Positions 15,255 through 26,103 of a stretch of 43,663 nt of DNA are shown here, one piece after another; position 1 is the first letter of the stretch, and each line of letters opens with the position of its first letter. Position numbers and translations under genes: made by a program. This DNA comes from Alphaproteobacteria bacterium (GTDB lineage: Bacteria > Pseudomonadota > Alphaproteobacteria > Micavibrionales > Micavibrionaceae). Below the pieces are notes generated by a model. The model was not told where the DNA came from. It saw only the letters and a list, made by a program, of their open reading frames with translations, and searched no databases. The DNA is taken from NCBI GenBank assembly GCA_023150415.1, contig JAKLKY010000014.1, forward strand, positions 1 through 43,663, written 5' to 3'.

Positions 15255-15877
15255 CGTAACTTCTTCAAAAATTTTTCTACATCATGTGCAATAATCTGCG
15301 CATCATCCTGCGCACGGTAGATGCCGCGCAATGCGCCGTCCGGTCCGATGAAATAGATAAAGCTGGAATGGTCCATGGTGTAATCGCTCATCTCCGGCGT
15401 GTCGACGCGTGCGGCGTAGATGCGGTAATTTTTCAGTATTACATCGATCTGTTCCTGCGTGCCCGTGAGGCCGATCAGGCGCGGATGGAATTGCGCCACG
15501 TAACTCTTTATCACATCCACCGTATCACGTGCCGGATCGACGGTGACGAACACCGGTGTTATGCCATCGCCGTCCGGGCCGAGTGCTTTCAGCACGGCAA
15601 CAATCTTCGACAATTCCGTCGGGCAGATGGCAGGGCAAGAGGTGAAGCCGAAATACATCAGCAGGGTTTTTCCCGCGAAATCCTTCTCCGTGACGGTTTT
15701 ACCCGCTTGATCCGTCAGGTTGAATGGCCCTCCGATGGCTATGCCTGCAACGGTGGAAGGTGTGCCTTGTTTTGTTTCCTGCAAAATTTGTATGGCGGCA
15801 ATCAGTGCGCCGATGCCAAGGCCGATAAGAGCTAGCAAGGCGGTGCGCTTGAGGCGGTTCTTGAGAGAGGCATTCAT
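15251..15877 (-). CDS. SCO1/SenC-type copper chaperone
   Basis: The 208-residue protein has an N-terminal membrane anchor (about 11-31) and a periplasmic thioredoxin-like domain. CPAICP (the CxxxCP copper site) and the conserved His in DHSSFIYF are both present, as is FVTVDPARDT. SCO proteins deliver copper to the CuA site of cytochrome c oxidase or act as thiol reductases. I chose the Met at 15877, which begins directly before the basic residues and membrane anchor; the open frame upstream overlaps the divergent riboswitch. No oxidase genes lie beside it. Confidence 0.93.
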   Translation of the reverse strand: MNASLKNRLKRTALLALIGLGIGALIAAIQILQETKQGTPSTVAGIAIGGPFNLTDQAGKTVTEKDFAGKTLLMYFGFTSCPAICPTELSKIVAVLKALGPDGDGITPVFVTVDPARDTVDVIKSYVAQFHPRLIGLTGTQEQIDVILKNYRIYAARVDTPEMSDYTMDHSSFIYFIGPDGALRGIYRAQDDAQIIAHDVEKFLKKLR

Positions 15878-15920
15878 GCGTCTTTCTTGCTTATTTTTTG
15901 CAATTGTGCAAGTCTGCGCG

Positions 15921-16013
15921 CAGAGCCTCGGGGTGCCACGCCATTGCGCAAGCAAAGGTGGGCTGAGATAAACCCGCAGACCTGATCTGGTTAGGACCAG
16001 CGTAGGAAAAGGA
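15921..16013 (+). promoter_or_regulatory. TPP riboswitch (THI element)
   Basis: The conserved blocks appear in order: CGGGGTGCC (about 15929), GGGCTGAGATAAACCC (about 15959-15975), then CCTGATCTGG, GGACCAGCGTAGG (about 15981-16006). These form the pyrimidine- and pyrophosphate-sensing arms of the TPP aptamer. The 3' end runs into AAGGAA just before the ATG at 16020, so ligand binding most likely hides the ribosome site. It commands the tautomerase gene and thiC. Confidence 0.93.
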
Positions 16014-16019
16014 ACCACC

Positions 16020-16346
16020 ATGCCGCATATTATTGTTGAACATTCTGCCCATTTAAACGTTGATATTCCTGATTTACTGACGCGTTTGCACAATACGCTG
16101 GCGGAGCAGCCGACGGTGGACAAGGCCCGCATTAAAACCCGCGCCCTGCCGGTGGCGCTGGCTGTAGTGGGGAAGGATCATACAGCAGATATGATGCATA
16201 TCACATTGAAGGTCATGCCGCGCGAACCGGCGCTGCGCAAGGTAATGGCAGAAGCCTTGCGTGATGCAGCCAAGTCTCTGATCCCTGCTGAATGTCCGAT
16301 CACCGTCGAGGTGCAGCAGCTTGATGCCGACAGTTATTGCGCTTAA
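16020..16346 (+). CDS. CHMI-like tautomerase-superfamily protein under TPP control
   Basis: The 108-residue protein starts MPHIIVEHSAHL, as in 5-carboxymethyl-2-hydroxymuconate isomerase. After removal of Met it exposes the N-terminal Pro that serves as catalytic base in this superfamily. Length is slightly below the usual 115-125. Its start is 7 bases behind the TPP riboswitch, and thiC follows 30 bases later, so it is co-regulated with thiamin synthesis rather than with homoprotocatechuate breakdown. No other aromatic catabolic gene is nearby. A role in handling a thiamin-pathway intermediate or by-product is inference. Confidence 0.82.
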   Translation: MPHIIVEHSAHLNVDIPDLLTRLHNTLAEQPTVDKARIKTRALPVALAVVGKDHTADMMHITLKVMPREPALRKVMAEALRDAAKSLIPAECPITVEVQQLDADSYCA

Positions 16347-18038
<1,692 letters not shown>

Positions 18039-18050
18039 TATTTCCGTCAT

Positions 18051-18088
18051 CCACGCGGCGCGGCGATAGCCGCGCTTAAACAGCGTGG
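18051..18088 (+). terminator. Branched hairpin behind thiC
   Basis: An outer stem CCACGC/GCGTGG encloses an inner hairpin CGCGGC-GATA-GCCGCG. It begins 13 bases after the thiC stop; the nearest T-run is about a dozen bases downstream (ATTTTTGCC), so termination is plausible but not textbook. Confidence 0.5.
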
Positions 18089-18303
18089 GTTCAATAAAAA
18101 ATTTTTGCCAGCAAGACACCAAGAACACCAAGTTGCACAAAGTTCTTCCTAATGCCATTCTGTTTTGTGGGTGTATTCATGCAGACGATGTGGAATTATG
18201 TGGCGAAGTAAGAGTGGAAGGACCCAGCTTAAAATGTCTCATGTTTTTGACTACTAGCAGAGAATCATAAGATTATCAGCGGTTGTAGATTAGCCGTGTA
18301 GAG

Positions 18304-19683
18304 ATGATGGATTTGCTTAATAGAATCACACAATTTGCGCTACTAGATATCCCAAAATACTGGCACACAAAGCGGGGCTTAGTTGTATCTCTGCTCCTTA
18401 CAATGGGTGTATGTCTATTCTTATTTAATAGTATAGATTTACAAAAAATTGACAGGTTCGAGGGCATTGTAACTTTGGTGTCACTTGTTGCTGTATATTT
18501 TTTATGGCAGTCAACACAAGTCAAAAAAGCTCTTAGAGGCAAAGTCGGTATAGGAATTGCTATTGCTCGTGAAGATGGTGATCAATCGGATAAATTATAC
18601 AAAGACTTTGTAATAGCATTACGAAAGGAAATGAAATCAGCGGAAATTTCTTATAAATTTCAAATAATTGAGTATTCAAATGCCGTTGCAAAAAGCTTGG
18701 ATAATTATGATGTTCGTAATGAACATGCAATTAAAGCTAGGCTAGCCTTTTTGCTAACTGGAAATACGCGCATCCGTGACTCAATGGAAGGTCCAGTTCA
18801 TATTATAGATTTAGACGGCTTAGTTAAACACGTACCAATAAATGAAAGCAATGGAAGTAATTTTAGTAAAGAATTTTCAGATGTCCTCAAAAACTTCAGA
18901 TTTTTGGTAGAGCAGAACTTAGCTGGATGTGATTTTGCTGGCTCACATATAGCAATTGTAACAAAGTACATAGTTGGTATTGCTGCACTTTTTTCCAATG
19001 ATTTTGATTATTCAGAGCAACTTTTTTTAGACTGTGAAAGAACAATAAATGCCAGCCTAGTACCGAATCACTCGGATATTATTTTACTTCCCCTGCTAGA
19101 ACGCGTAAAAACACAATTAAAAGAAATGTATACCTACAGGGCTAGCATCTTAAGAAATGAATATATTCGCACTAATAATTATTACCTATTAGGTAAGATT
19201 GATACTTTTATTTCAAAAGCGATTTCTTATGGTGCAAGCAATAATACGGTGATATTTAATAAAGCTATTTGCGAATTTAAATTACGACATGATGTTAGAG
19301 AAGTCGAAAGGTTACTTGACAATAAAAAAGACAAAAAAAACCCTGTTTGGTTATTAAATCGTGCTTTCGTCTATGCCTATAAAGAAGACCTTAATAACGC
19401 TTACAAATTCTATGTAAAAGCGTTTGAACTTCCTATACCCGATAGTACTATAATTCCGCAATGCGAGATGTTTATCCAAGACGAAATCGATAAAAATAAG
19501 GAGAATAGCCATTTATACTACTGTCTTGGACTTATTAATTTTAAATATAAGGGAGATTACATATCTGCAAAGTCAGATTTTTTAAGTTTTCTTAAGATAA
19601 CAGATCCTAAAAAATTTAAGCCACAAAAGGACATTGTTCAAAAATGGCTAGAAGAAATTGAAAATTCTAAGTCCGCGGCTTGA
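18304..19683 (+). CDS. AT-rich membrane-anchored protein with helical-repeat C-terminus
   Basis: The 459-residue protein has two membrane segments near the N-terminus (about 26-44 and 53-70). A cytosolic domain follows (about 80-240) with beta/alpha pattern around VGIGIAIAREDGD and GPVHIIDLDG. The Tyr/Asn/Lys-rich C-terminal half (about 250-450) has TPR-like features: NPVWLLNRAFVYAYKEDLNNAYKFYVKAF and YYCLGLINFKYKGDYISAKSDF. It is markedly AT-rich, with codon use unlike its neighbours, and stands alone between thiC and the YCII gene with 260 bases of non-coding DNA before it. These are signs of horizontal transfer. The Met choice (two consecutive ATGs) lacks a strong ribosome site. No family is recognised; a membrane sensor or defence-type receptor is possible but unproven. 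Confidence 0.7.
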   Translation: MMDLLNRITQFALLDIPKYWHTKRGLVVSLLLTMGVCLFLFNSIDLQKIDRFEGIVTLVSLVAVYFLWQSTQVKKALRGKVGIGIAIAREDGDQSDKLYKDFVIALRKEMKSAEISYKFQIIEYSNAVAKSLDNYDVRNEHAIKARLAFLLTGNTRIRDSMEGPVHIIDLDGLVKHVPINESNGSNFSKEFSDVLKNFRFLVEQNLAGCDFAGSHIAIVTKYIVGIAALFSNDFDYSEQLFLDCERTINASLVPNHSDIILLPLLERVKTQLKEMYTYRASILRNEYIRTNNYYLLGKIDTFISKAISYGASNNTVIFNKAICEFKLRHDVREVERLLDNKKDKKNPVWLLNRAFVYAYKEDLNNAYKFYVKAFELPIPDSTIIPQCEMFIQDEIDKNKENSHLYYCLGLINFKYKGDYISAKSDFLSFLKITDPKKFKPQKDIVQKWLEEIENSKSAA

Positions 19684-19771
19684 TACCAAAAAACGAAAAT
19701 ATCATTTTGCTAATTACCCAGCTTCCCTAGGCCCACACCAAGTTTGAGATGGAATGTAAGGAGAAATGACA

Positions 19772-20161
19772 ATGCGCGTAATCGTTCTCGTAAAAGCGAC
19801 GGAAGACAGCGAAAAGGGGTTTAATCCCACGCCGGAAACACTGGCGATGATGGAGGCCATGGGAAAATACAATGAGGAACTCATCGCGGCGGGCATCATG
19901 AAGCCCGGCAATTGCGAGGGCCTTAAGCCATCTTCCTACGGCAAGCGGATTGCCTTCAACGGCCCTAATCGTAGTGTTATTGACGGGCCGTTTCCCCACC
20001 CGCGCGAGCAGACAACCGGCTACTGGATCTGGGATGTTAAGGACATGGACGAAGCCATCGCCTGGGCCAAGCGCTGTCCCAATCCTATGCCGGGTCCAAG
20101 CGAATTGGAAATCCGACCATGCTACGAACCTGAAGATTTTGACTTTGGTAAAAAATCATGA
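19772..20161 (+). CDS. YCII (DGPF) domain protein
   Basis: The 129-residue protein is of the YCII/DGPF family: [16 protein letters not shown] at the start, [34 protein letters not shown] in the centre and LEIRPCYE near the end. Such small ferredoxin-like-fold proteins are common in alphaproteobacteria, often beside ECF sigma factors; the activity is not established. AAGGAG lies 8 bases before the chosen Met; the Met two codons earlier is too close. The stop overlaps the next start by 4 bases (ATGA). Confidence 0.88.
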   Translation: MRVIVLVKATEDSEKGFNPTPETLAMMEAMGKYNEELIAAGIMKPGNCEGLKPSSYGKRIAFNGPNRSVIDGPFPHPREQTTGYWIWDVKDMDEAIAWAKRCPNPMPGPSELEIRPCYEPEDFDFGKKS

Positions 20162-20538
20162 CCCCCACCTCCCCACCATGCCCCTCCTGCAAATCACCCT
20201 ATGCTTATGAAGATGGCAGTGGGTTGTGGAACTGTCCCGAATGCGGGCATGAATGGTCCGCCTCCGCTGACGCTACGGCGCGACAAGGCGACAGGGACGA
20301 CACCGCAATAAAAATTATCCGCGACGCCAACGGCACAGAATTGAAAGACGGAGACAGCGTCACCGTTATCAAGGATTTGAAATATCGCGGCGGCGTGGTG
20401 AAAGTGGGCACGAAGGTGAAGGATATTCGCTTGCTGCCCTTCGCGGGTGACGGCCACGACATTGATTGCAAAATTCCCGGCGTGGGGGCGATGGGTTTGA
20501 AGTCCGAATTCGTGCGGAAGATTAATCCTTCAGACTGA
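20158..20538 (+). CDS. yjdM: PhnA/YjdM-family zinc-ribbon protein
   Basis: The 126-residue protein has an N-terminal zinc ribbon, CPSCKS at about 8-13 and CPECGHEW at about 26-33. The PhnA core follows, with [17 protein letters not shown] and [12 protein letters not shown], and then the D-I-D-C-K-I-P-G stretch. Despite the historic name, the family has no proven role in phosphonate use. It is translationally coupled to the YCII gene. Its 3' end overlaps the convergent adhesin gene by 17 bases. Confidence 0.9.
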   Translation: MTPTSPPCPSCKSPYAYEDGSGLWNCPECGHEWSASADATARQGDRDDTAIKIIRDANGTELKDGDSVTVIKDLKYRGGVVKVGTKVKDIRLLPFAGDGHDIDCKIPGVGAMGLKSEFVRKINPSD

Positions 20539-23500
20539 CATCATAGCCATCAAACAGGCTTTGGTAGAGATCAGGCTGCATGGCAAGCAACGGATTGTCG
20601 ATGATGACTTTCCAGCTGGTGCTGCTGCCGGTTGCTGCGGCAACTTCGTAGTCGCTATCGGAAACTGTTGGCGTCGTGAAGGCTGTCGGCGTAAACAGAT
20701 AAGTCGGCTGCACCAGGCGCGGAATGTCCAGATTGCTGGTGTTGTTATTGCTGTTACCGCTGCTGGTGATGGCTTCTGCGCCGATGATGAATCCTGCGAA
20801 TTTATAGTTTGAATTGGCCGTCGCTGGAGTTTTTGTCACACCGCCGATGGTGATCAGATTAGCCATCGTTTGCGTGGCTGTGCCCGCCGCACCAATGTAG
20901 CCCGCAGACAGGGTCGCACCCGCGCCGTCGATATCCAGCGCGCCAAAGCTGGTGGTGGCAACGATCGTGCCCGCGCCGGAATCCAGTGCGCCGGTTGCGC
21001 CTGTCAACGTCCCGGTTATGCCTGTACCGGTGATGGTCATTACATCGCCCGCCGTATGCGTGCCCGAAATGGTAGTGCCTGTGATGGTCAGATCATCACC
21101 GGCGTCAATGGTTCCTGCGACTGTTCCTGAGGCCGTGATGCTGACATCATCACCGGCGTCGAGTGTGGCGTTGATATTGGTGCCATCGAGCGTGATATCG
21201 CCGCCTGCTGTAATTGTCCCGCCAACCGTAGTGCCGGTAATGGTGACATTTCCTGTTGCATCCAGGCCTGCGCTATTAAAGGCGGAAGCCGCGCCTGTCG
21301 TTTGCGTGTAATTTGCAACTCTGAATGCGCCGGCGCTGGTCATGCTGGCCGGGTTCGCCAAGGTAACATCAGCCAGGCGCGTCGTGCCGCCGACGGCGCC
21401 GGTGAAGCTGTGGGTGCCGGTGCCGTTCATGGTCAGGTTATGCGCGCCGTTTACCGTGCCGCCAAAGCTTGTTGCGCCGGTTCCGGAATGCGTCACTGTG
21501 TTGCCGGTCAGGGTCAGCGCATGATTAAAGCCGATATCGCCGTTTTGTGTGGTGATGGTGTTGCCGAGGCTGGTGTTACCGTCGAAGATGATATCGGCGT
21601 CAGAGCCTGCGGCCACAGTCTGATCGCCGCTCACGGCGATCGCGTTTGTGGTATTGTTTTCATCCTTCAAGAAGCGCACGTCATCGCGCCAGTTGGCATA
21701 GGCACCCACATTGATCGCGCCTGTGCCGTCGCTGCGGCCGAAAATAATTTCATCCCAGCCATTGACGATGCGATCGAGTTCAGTGCTGGTTAATGCATAA
21801 GTAGCTGCGCCTGCGCCGGCTAAACTCATATCGCCACTGGCGGATTGCGTTTCAAAGCGCAGTGTGCCTGTTCCGGTTAGATTCTGGTTGATCGCCATGT
21901 TGCCGTTCGAGCGGAACGTCACATTGTTCGCGCCAAAATTTTGTGCCTGGCTGACGCTGATTGCGTTCGCATCGTTCTGGAAGGTGACGTTATCGCGCCA
22001 TGTATAGGCGGAGGAAATTGTTAGACCTGTATCATTCGTTGTGTTGCCGAAGATGATGTGGCCCCAGCCGTCATTAATATTATCCAGTTCGCCTGTGCTC
22101 AAGTGGATTGCATTCGCAAGCGCGATTCCGCCCAGTCTCAAGACGATGTTATCGCTGACGGTGGCGATGCTCAATGTTCCAGTTCCAATCAAATCCGCAT
22201 TCAGCGTCAAGTCGTTATCAATCAGCAGCGTTAAATCATTGGCGCCCATAGTTTGATCACCGGCAATAGTAATTTTTCCGGTTCCGGACTTCAGGGTAAG
22301 ATCGTCACTCCATGTATAGGCGTTTGCAGTCAACAACTGTGTTGAAGCGCTGTTGCCGATGGTGATGCTGTCCCAGCCATTGAGAATATGGTTCAAGTCG
22401 CCAGTGCCAAGGCTAAACGCACCCGCGCCGCCGGCCAAGCCTACGGCGATATTATTTGCATTCGGTGTCATGGTCAGCGAGGCACCGCCCGCCTGCGCAG
22501 AAATATCAGCCGCGATGTCCACATCTGCTGCCGAGATGTTCAAGGCATTGCGCGCCGTGACGGCGGCGTTAATAATCACCTTGTTATGCGCCGAAAGGGT
22601 CAGTGAATGATCGGTGTTCCAGGATAGTGCATCGCTGATGGTGATATTGCCCTGCTGCGAGCCAGCGGCGAGCGTTTGAACGGTGATGTTGGCCGAGGCC
22701 AATGCGTTGACCAGCGTCGTAATGTTCAAATTCGATGTTGCATCTGCGGCTGTCGGTTCGAATGGTGAGCCGCCGGTCACGCTGCCGTCAGCAGCGTTGG
22801 AGATGACAATGTCGGTGGGGTCGAGCAGCAGACTACCGGTTTGCCCGTGATCGGCCAGGACGGATACGTCGCCATCAAAATCCAGCCAGTTTTTGCCGGA
22901 TACTTCAACAAAGCCACCATCACCACTCAAGGCGCCGCCCTCGGCCATGATCGTGCCGTAGTAACGGTTTGTATCATCAGCCCAGACAATGACGCGGCCG
23001 CCGTCGCCGTTGGTCAATGCGTTTGCGTTGACAATGGCCGTGCCGTCAAAATAGGTGCGCGAAGCCGCTTGTGTGCCTGTGCCTTGGAAATCACCACCGA
23101 TCAAGGCTTTCCCGCCGCCGACATCGCCAGAGACATCGATGGATGATCCTGCCATCATGCCGACGTGATCGCCGTAAATTTCAACGGTGCCGCCTTTTTC
23201 ACCCGGATCACCGCCGGATGCATCCAGTGTGCCGTGGTTCAGGGCAGTTGAGAGGCCGCGTCGCGTTGTTCGTGTCCGGCCACGGGCATTAAGAACAATT
23301 TTCCCATCGACCATGCCGACGCTTCGTGCCTCAACGACACCGGTATTTATCACCAGATTATCAACCGTATCGCGCGCGGCAGCGGCCGTCATCTCCACAA
23401 GGCCGCCATCGGCATTTAATCGCCCTGTGTTTTTTGTTGCCAGCTGACGCGCGGGATGATCGTCGCTCACTGCAACGTTAATCAGGCCGTCACCGGCAAA

Positions 23501-24109
23501 ATCCAGGGCAAAGGTATCACCCGAGGCCAGCTGCACTTTACCCATGCGGGCTTCGATGACGCCGTTATTCTCAACATTGGGCGCCACCATGCCGACCAAG
23601 CCAGCCTGACGCGCCGTAATCATACCGTCATTGATGATTTTTCCATTCGCGCTACCGGCAATATTGAATTTGTAGTTGCCGGCCATGAAATCATCATTCT
23701 TGATATCTGCCGTGCTGACCACCAGCGAGCCCACATCCACGCGCGATCCGCCACCGAAATAAACGCCGTTCTGGTTGATAATCGCGATATTGCCGTTGGC
23801 CGTGAGCGTTCCATTGATGCGGCTGGGGTTCGCATCATTGACGCGGTTCAAGGTAAAAGAGCTGCTGTTGGGCTGGATGAAATTGGTTGTTTCGCCGGCA
23901 TCTATATTAAAGCTGCGCCAGTCGATGATTGCCTTGTCGGATGTCTGGTTGATATTCAACGTATTGCCGTTGGTCTGGAACGAGACATTTCCAGCCTGCA
24001 CCGTAGGGTCCTGCGGATTGGCCATAGCCGATCCTGCCGCCAGCGTCATTACAGCAAGGCTAACCCCCAGTTTTAAAACGTTTTTTTTAGCTTTTGTAAC
24101 GCTTTTCAT
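20522..24109 (-). CDS. TpsA filamentous-haemagglutinin-type secreted adhesin
   Basis: The 1195-residue protein has a long signal peptide (about 1-30, ending AMA), then the two-partner-secretion domain (about 32-290) with [46 protein letters not shown] and [13 protein letters not shown]. The rest is beta-helical repeat. Three modules of exactly 103 residues centre on residues 579, 682 and 785, each with an (N/D)GW(D/G) turn and a YxWxDD/N strand. A later stretch (about 950-1050) has short repeats around the pattern [19 protein letters not shown]. It is secreted by the TpsB gene upstream and likely acts in adhesion; no toxin domain is seen at the C-terminus. Composition is Asn/Thr/Gly rich, almost Cys free. 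Confidence 0.92.
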   Translation of the reverse strand: MKSVTKAKKNVLKLGVSLAVMTLAAGSAMANPQDPTVQAGNVSFQTNGNTLNINQTSDKAIIDWRSFNIDAGETTNFIQPNSSSFTLNRVNDANPSRINGTLTANGNIAIINQNGVYFGGGSRVDVGSLVVSTADIKNDDFMAGNYKFNIAGSANGKIINDGMITARQAGLVGMVAPNVENNGVIEARMGKVQLASGDTFALDFAGDGLINVAVSDDHPARQLATKNTGRLNADGGLVEMTAAAARDTVDNLVINTGVVEARSVGMVDGKIVLNARGRTRTTRRGLSTALNHGTLDASGGDPGEKGGTVEIYGDHVGMMAGSSIDVSGDVGGGKALIGGDFQGTGTQAASRTYFDGTAIVNANALTNGDGGRVIVWADDTNRYYGTIMAEGGALSGDGGFVEVSGKNWLDFDGDVSVLADHGQTGSLLLDPTDIVISNAADGSVTGGSPFEPTAADATSNLNITTLVNALASANITVQTLAAGSQQGNITISDALSWNTDHSLTLSAHNKVIINAAVTARNALNISAADVDIAADISAQAGGASLTMTPNANNIAVGLAGGAGAFSLGTGDLNHILNGWDSITIGNSASTQLLTANAYTWSDDLTLKSGTGKITIAGDQTMGANDLTLLIDNDLTLNADLIGTGTLSIATVSDNIVLRLGGIALANAIHLSTGELDNINDGWGHIIFGNTTNDTGLTISSAYTWRDNVTFQNDANAISVSQAQNFGANNVTFRSNGNMAINQNLTGTGTLRFETQSASGDMSLAGAGAATYALTSTELDRIVNGWDEIIFGRSDGTGAINVGAYANWRDDVRFLKDENNTTNAIAVSGDQTVAAGSDADIIFDGNTSLGNTITTQNGDIGFNHALTLTGNTVTHSGTGATSFGGTVNGAHNLTMNGTGTHSFTGAVGGTTRLADVTLANPASMTSAGAFRVANYTQTTGAASAFNSAGLDATGNVTITGTTVGGTITAGGDITLDGTNINATLDAGDDVSITASGTVAGTIDAGDDLTITGTTISGTHTAGDVMTITGTGITGTLTGATGALDSGAGTIVATTSFGALDIDGAGATLSAGYIGAAGTATQTMANLITIGGVTKTPATANSNYKFAGFIIGAEAITSSGNSNNNTSNLDIPRLVQPTYLFTPTAFTTPTVSDSDYEVAAATGSSTSWKVIIDNPLLAMQPDLYQSLFDGYDVSLKD

Positions 24110-24202
24110 TTTGTCCAGTCAAATTGAAAAAAATTTTAATAAAACCTCAATTTTTTCACTCCCTTTAATCATAAGGAAAAGACCTTTCGAAAGAGTTAAA
24201 CA

Positions 24203-24228
24203 CTTGAGAAAAGGCGAGTATTCTCAAG
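24203..24228. repeat. Inverted repeat in the tpsB-tpsA gap
   Basis: CTTGAGAA and TTCTCAAG flank a 10-base loop; 10 bases away stands the palindrome CTTTCGAAAG (24184-24193). The 153-base gap between the two genes is otherwise very AT-rich, and the repeat could be an operator or an mRNA stem that sets the TpsB:TpsA ratio. No U-tract follows, so it is not a typical terminator. Confidence 0.5.
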
Positions 24229-24262
24229 TATATTCAGGTGATCTAATGAATAGGGTCAGAGA

Positions 24263-25999
24263 TTAAAACGCCATTTGCAGCGACATCAAGACGCGGGGAT
24301 TATTGCCGTTGCCGGAGAGAGGATTTTCAATCGGGCGTGTCAGAGGCTGGGCGATGGTAAGATCAAGCTGTGCATTGGATCCCTGCTTCAGGCGGGCGCC
24401 GACACCGACGGAAGATCCTGATTCAGGCTCGCTTCCCTGATCTCGGTTCCATACCTTGCCGATATCGTAGAACAAATAAGGCTGTAGGACCGAATATTCC
24501 GGGTCATTGGGCATTTGAATGTAGTGATTGTAAAAAATCTCCGCCAGCATGCTCATGCCGCTATCGCCGGTAATCTCTGCGCTATCATAGGCGCGTCCGG
24601 TCGAATAGCCGCCATAGCCAAATTCTTCGGAGGAGAGGAGGGGAGAAAACGAGATCTGCCCGCGCGTATCGACGCTCAAACCAAAATTGTTCTCCAAGGC
24701 TTGTGTTGTCGTCATGCCCAGCTCAATTTTGCTGAAATCGCTATGGCCTTCGGCGCGCGAGAGATCGGGCGATCCTGTTTCACGGCTTCCAAAAATGTCC
24801 AGTCCCTGTTTCCAGGCAAGATTGATTGTGCTGCTGGTGCCGGCGCCCAGCGCGGATTCGTAATTCAAGCCTGCACGGAGAACACGCAGGCGGTCATCAT
24901 AAAGCCGCGTATGCAGAATATCGCTTTCGACATTCTTGATTTCCAGTCCGGTATTCACAAACAAATTATTCGCGCGCGAGAGAATGAGCGGATAATCCAA
25001 GCCGATATCCAGCGCGCGATAACGGCTGTAAAGTTCCTGCTGCGTCAATGTAAAGCCCGGTTGGGAGCGGCTGTACTGTGCGCCCAAGCTCATCATCAAG
25101 CCCGATGGGGAGGCGGTGAAGCGGTCGCTGATGGAAAAGTAACTTAGTTCGCGGCGTTGCGTTGTCGTTGCGATGCTTGCTTGTAAAGCTCCGGGAAGAA
25201 TGCCGCCGTGGGGAATGTAGGCGCGCGCAGAGCTTTGCCAGGCGCCGACGAATTTCGATCCGTAATTATCAATGCCGGCCGAGTACTGATTATCCAGTGT
25301 TGTAAAAACAACGTTAAGCCGTATGCCACCAATCGATTTCTCAGATGCGGCTGTGACGGATTCTAGATATCCCCGCGCCGATTGCCCGGTCAGGCGGTTG
25401 AGCAGTAAAAGCTGGCGCTCAAGATCATGAATGTTGAGCGGGCGATAGCTGAGAATCGTGTTCTTGATGTCCTGCACCGGAAACGGGGGAACATTCTTGC
25501 CTGTCAAAACAACTTCGCTGACATAGCCTTCTACAACTTGAATGCGGACAAAGCCTTTATCGATTTCCTGCTCTGGGACCACCGCACGCGACAGAATAAA
25601 GCCTGCATCGCGGTATTTCTGTGTAATCTGGCCGGCAAGGCGGAAGACATCCGCCACACTCACACTCTGACCGATTTTCGATTGCAACGGCTTCGCAAGT
25701 TCATTTTGTGGCCAAACGCTGGCGCCTTCTATAACGATACCGCGCAGAATGAACCGATATTGTTCGGCGCCTTCTGGAATTTCAAATTGGGTTTCTTCTG
25801 ATTCTCGCGGAACTTCAATGCTGGGCCGCGCCTGCGGCAAGGGGCGCGAAAGCCGGTCTTGCGTGCGCGAAGGGTCGACCGAGGCGGGCACATTTTGTTG
25901 TGCCCATGCGGCGTTGATTCCGCCCCCGTCTAATAGGGCGAAGAAAAGAATAAACAGACACGCGCCGCGCTGTAAGAACCGGGACTGCAGAAACGACAT
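24263..25999 (-). CDS. TpsB outer-membrane exporter (ShlB/FhaC family)
   Basis: The 578-residue protein starts with a signal peptide, followed by a Pro/Arg-rich linker and POTRA domains (about 75-230; FILRGIVIEGASVWPQNEL, DAGFILSRAVVPEQEIDKGFVRIQVVEGYV). A 16-strand barrel forms the rest and ends in Phe (SLQMAF), as outer-membrane proteins do. It exports the TpsA adhesin encoded directly downstream. I prefer the Met at 25999, because a longer frame to 26047 would overlap a hairpin at 26023-26048 that looks like the dprA terminator; neither start has a clear ribosome site. Confidence 0.9.
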   Translation of the reverse strand: MSFLQSRFLQRGACLFILFFALLDGGGINAAWAQQNVPASVDPSRTQDRLSRPLPQARPSIEVPRESEETQFEIPEGAEQYRFILRGIVIEGASVWPQNELAKPLQSKIGQSVSVADVFRLAGQITQKYRDAGFILSRAVVPEQEIDKGFVRIQVVEGYVSEVVLTGKNVPPFPVQDIKNTILSYRPLNIHDLERQLLLLNRLTGQSARGYLESVTAASEKSIGGIRLNVVFTTLDNQYSAGIDNYGSKFVGAWQSSARAYIPHGGILPGALQASIATTTQRRELSYFSISDRFTASPSGLMMSLGAQYSRSQPGFTLTQQELYSRYRALDIGLDYPLILSRANNLFVNTGLEIKNVESDILHTRLYDDRLRVLRAGLNYESALGAGTSSTINLAWKQGLDIFGSRETGSPDLSRAEGHSDFSKIELGMTTTQALENNFGLSVDTRGQISFSPLLSSEEFGYGGYSTGRAYDSAEITGDSGMSMLAEIFYNHYIQMPNDPEYSVLQPYLFYDIGKVWNRDQGSEPESGSSVGVGARLKQGSNAQLDLTIAQPLTRPIENPLSGNGNNPRVLMSLQMAF

Positions 26000-26014
26000 G
26001 ACGAAAGAGATCGC

Positions 26015-26048
26015 AAAAAGGGATTGTGGATATGAAGTTATCCACAAT
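26015..26048 (-). terminator. Hairpin behind dprA, containing a DnaA-box sequence
   Basis: ATTGTGGATA and TATCCACAAT form a perfect 10-bp stem with a 6-base loop (26023-26048). On the minus strand it is followed by CCCTTTTT, the layout of an intrinsic terminator for dprA. The right arm also contains TTATCCACA on the plus strand (26038-26046), the consensus DnaA box. Confidence 0.5.
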
Positions 26049-26103
26049 GATTCTAGCTGAAAAGCGGCGAAATTGTAAGCGCGAGCAGACCTATTTTCAC
26101 GCT

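Noticed and set aside
18085-18270. 61-codon frame between thiC and the AT-rich gene
   Set aside because: No ribosome site, no protein-like pattern; overlaps the likely terminator region.
20870-24266. Several plus-strand frames of 100-200 codons over the adhesin gene
   Set aside because: Shadows of a repetitive gene with biased codons; none has domain or ribosome-site support.
26023-26048. Replication origin suggested by DnaA-box sequence
   Set aside because: Only one perfect box and one partial box within a hairpin; no AT-rich unwinding element, no origin-linked genes.
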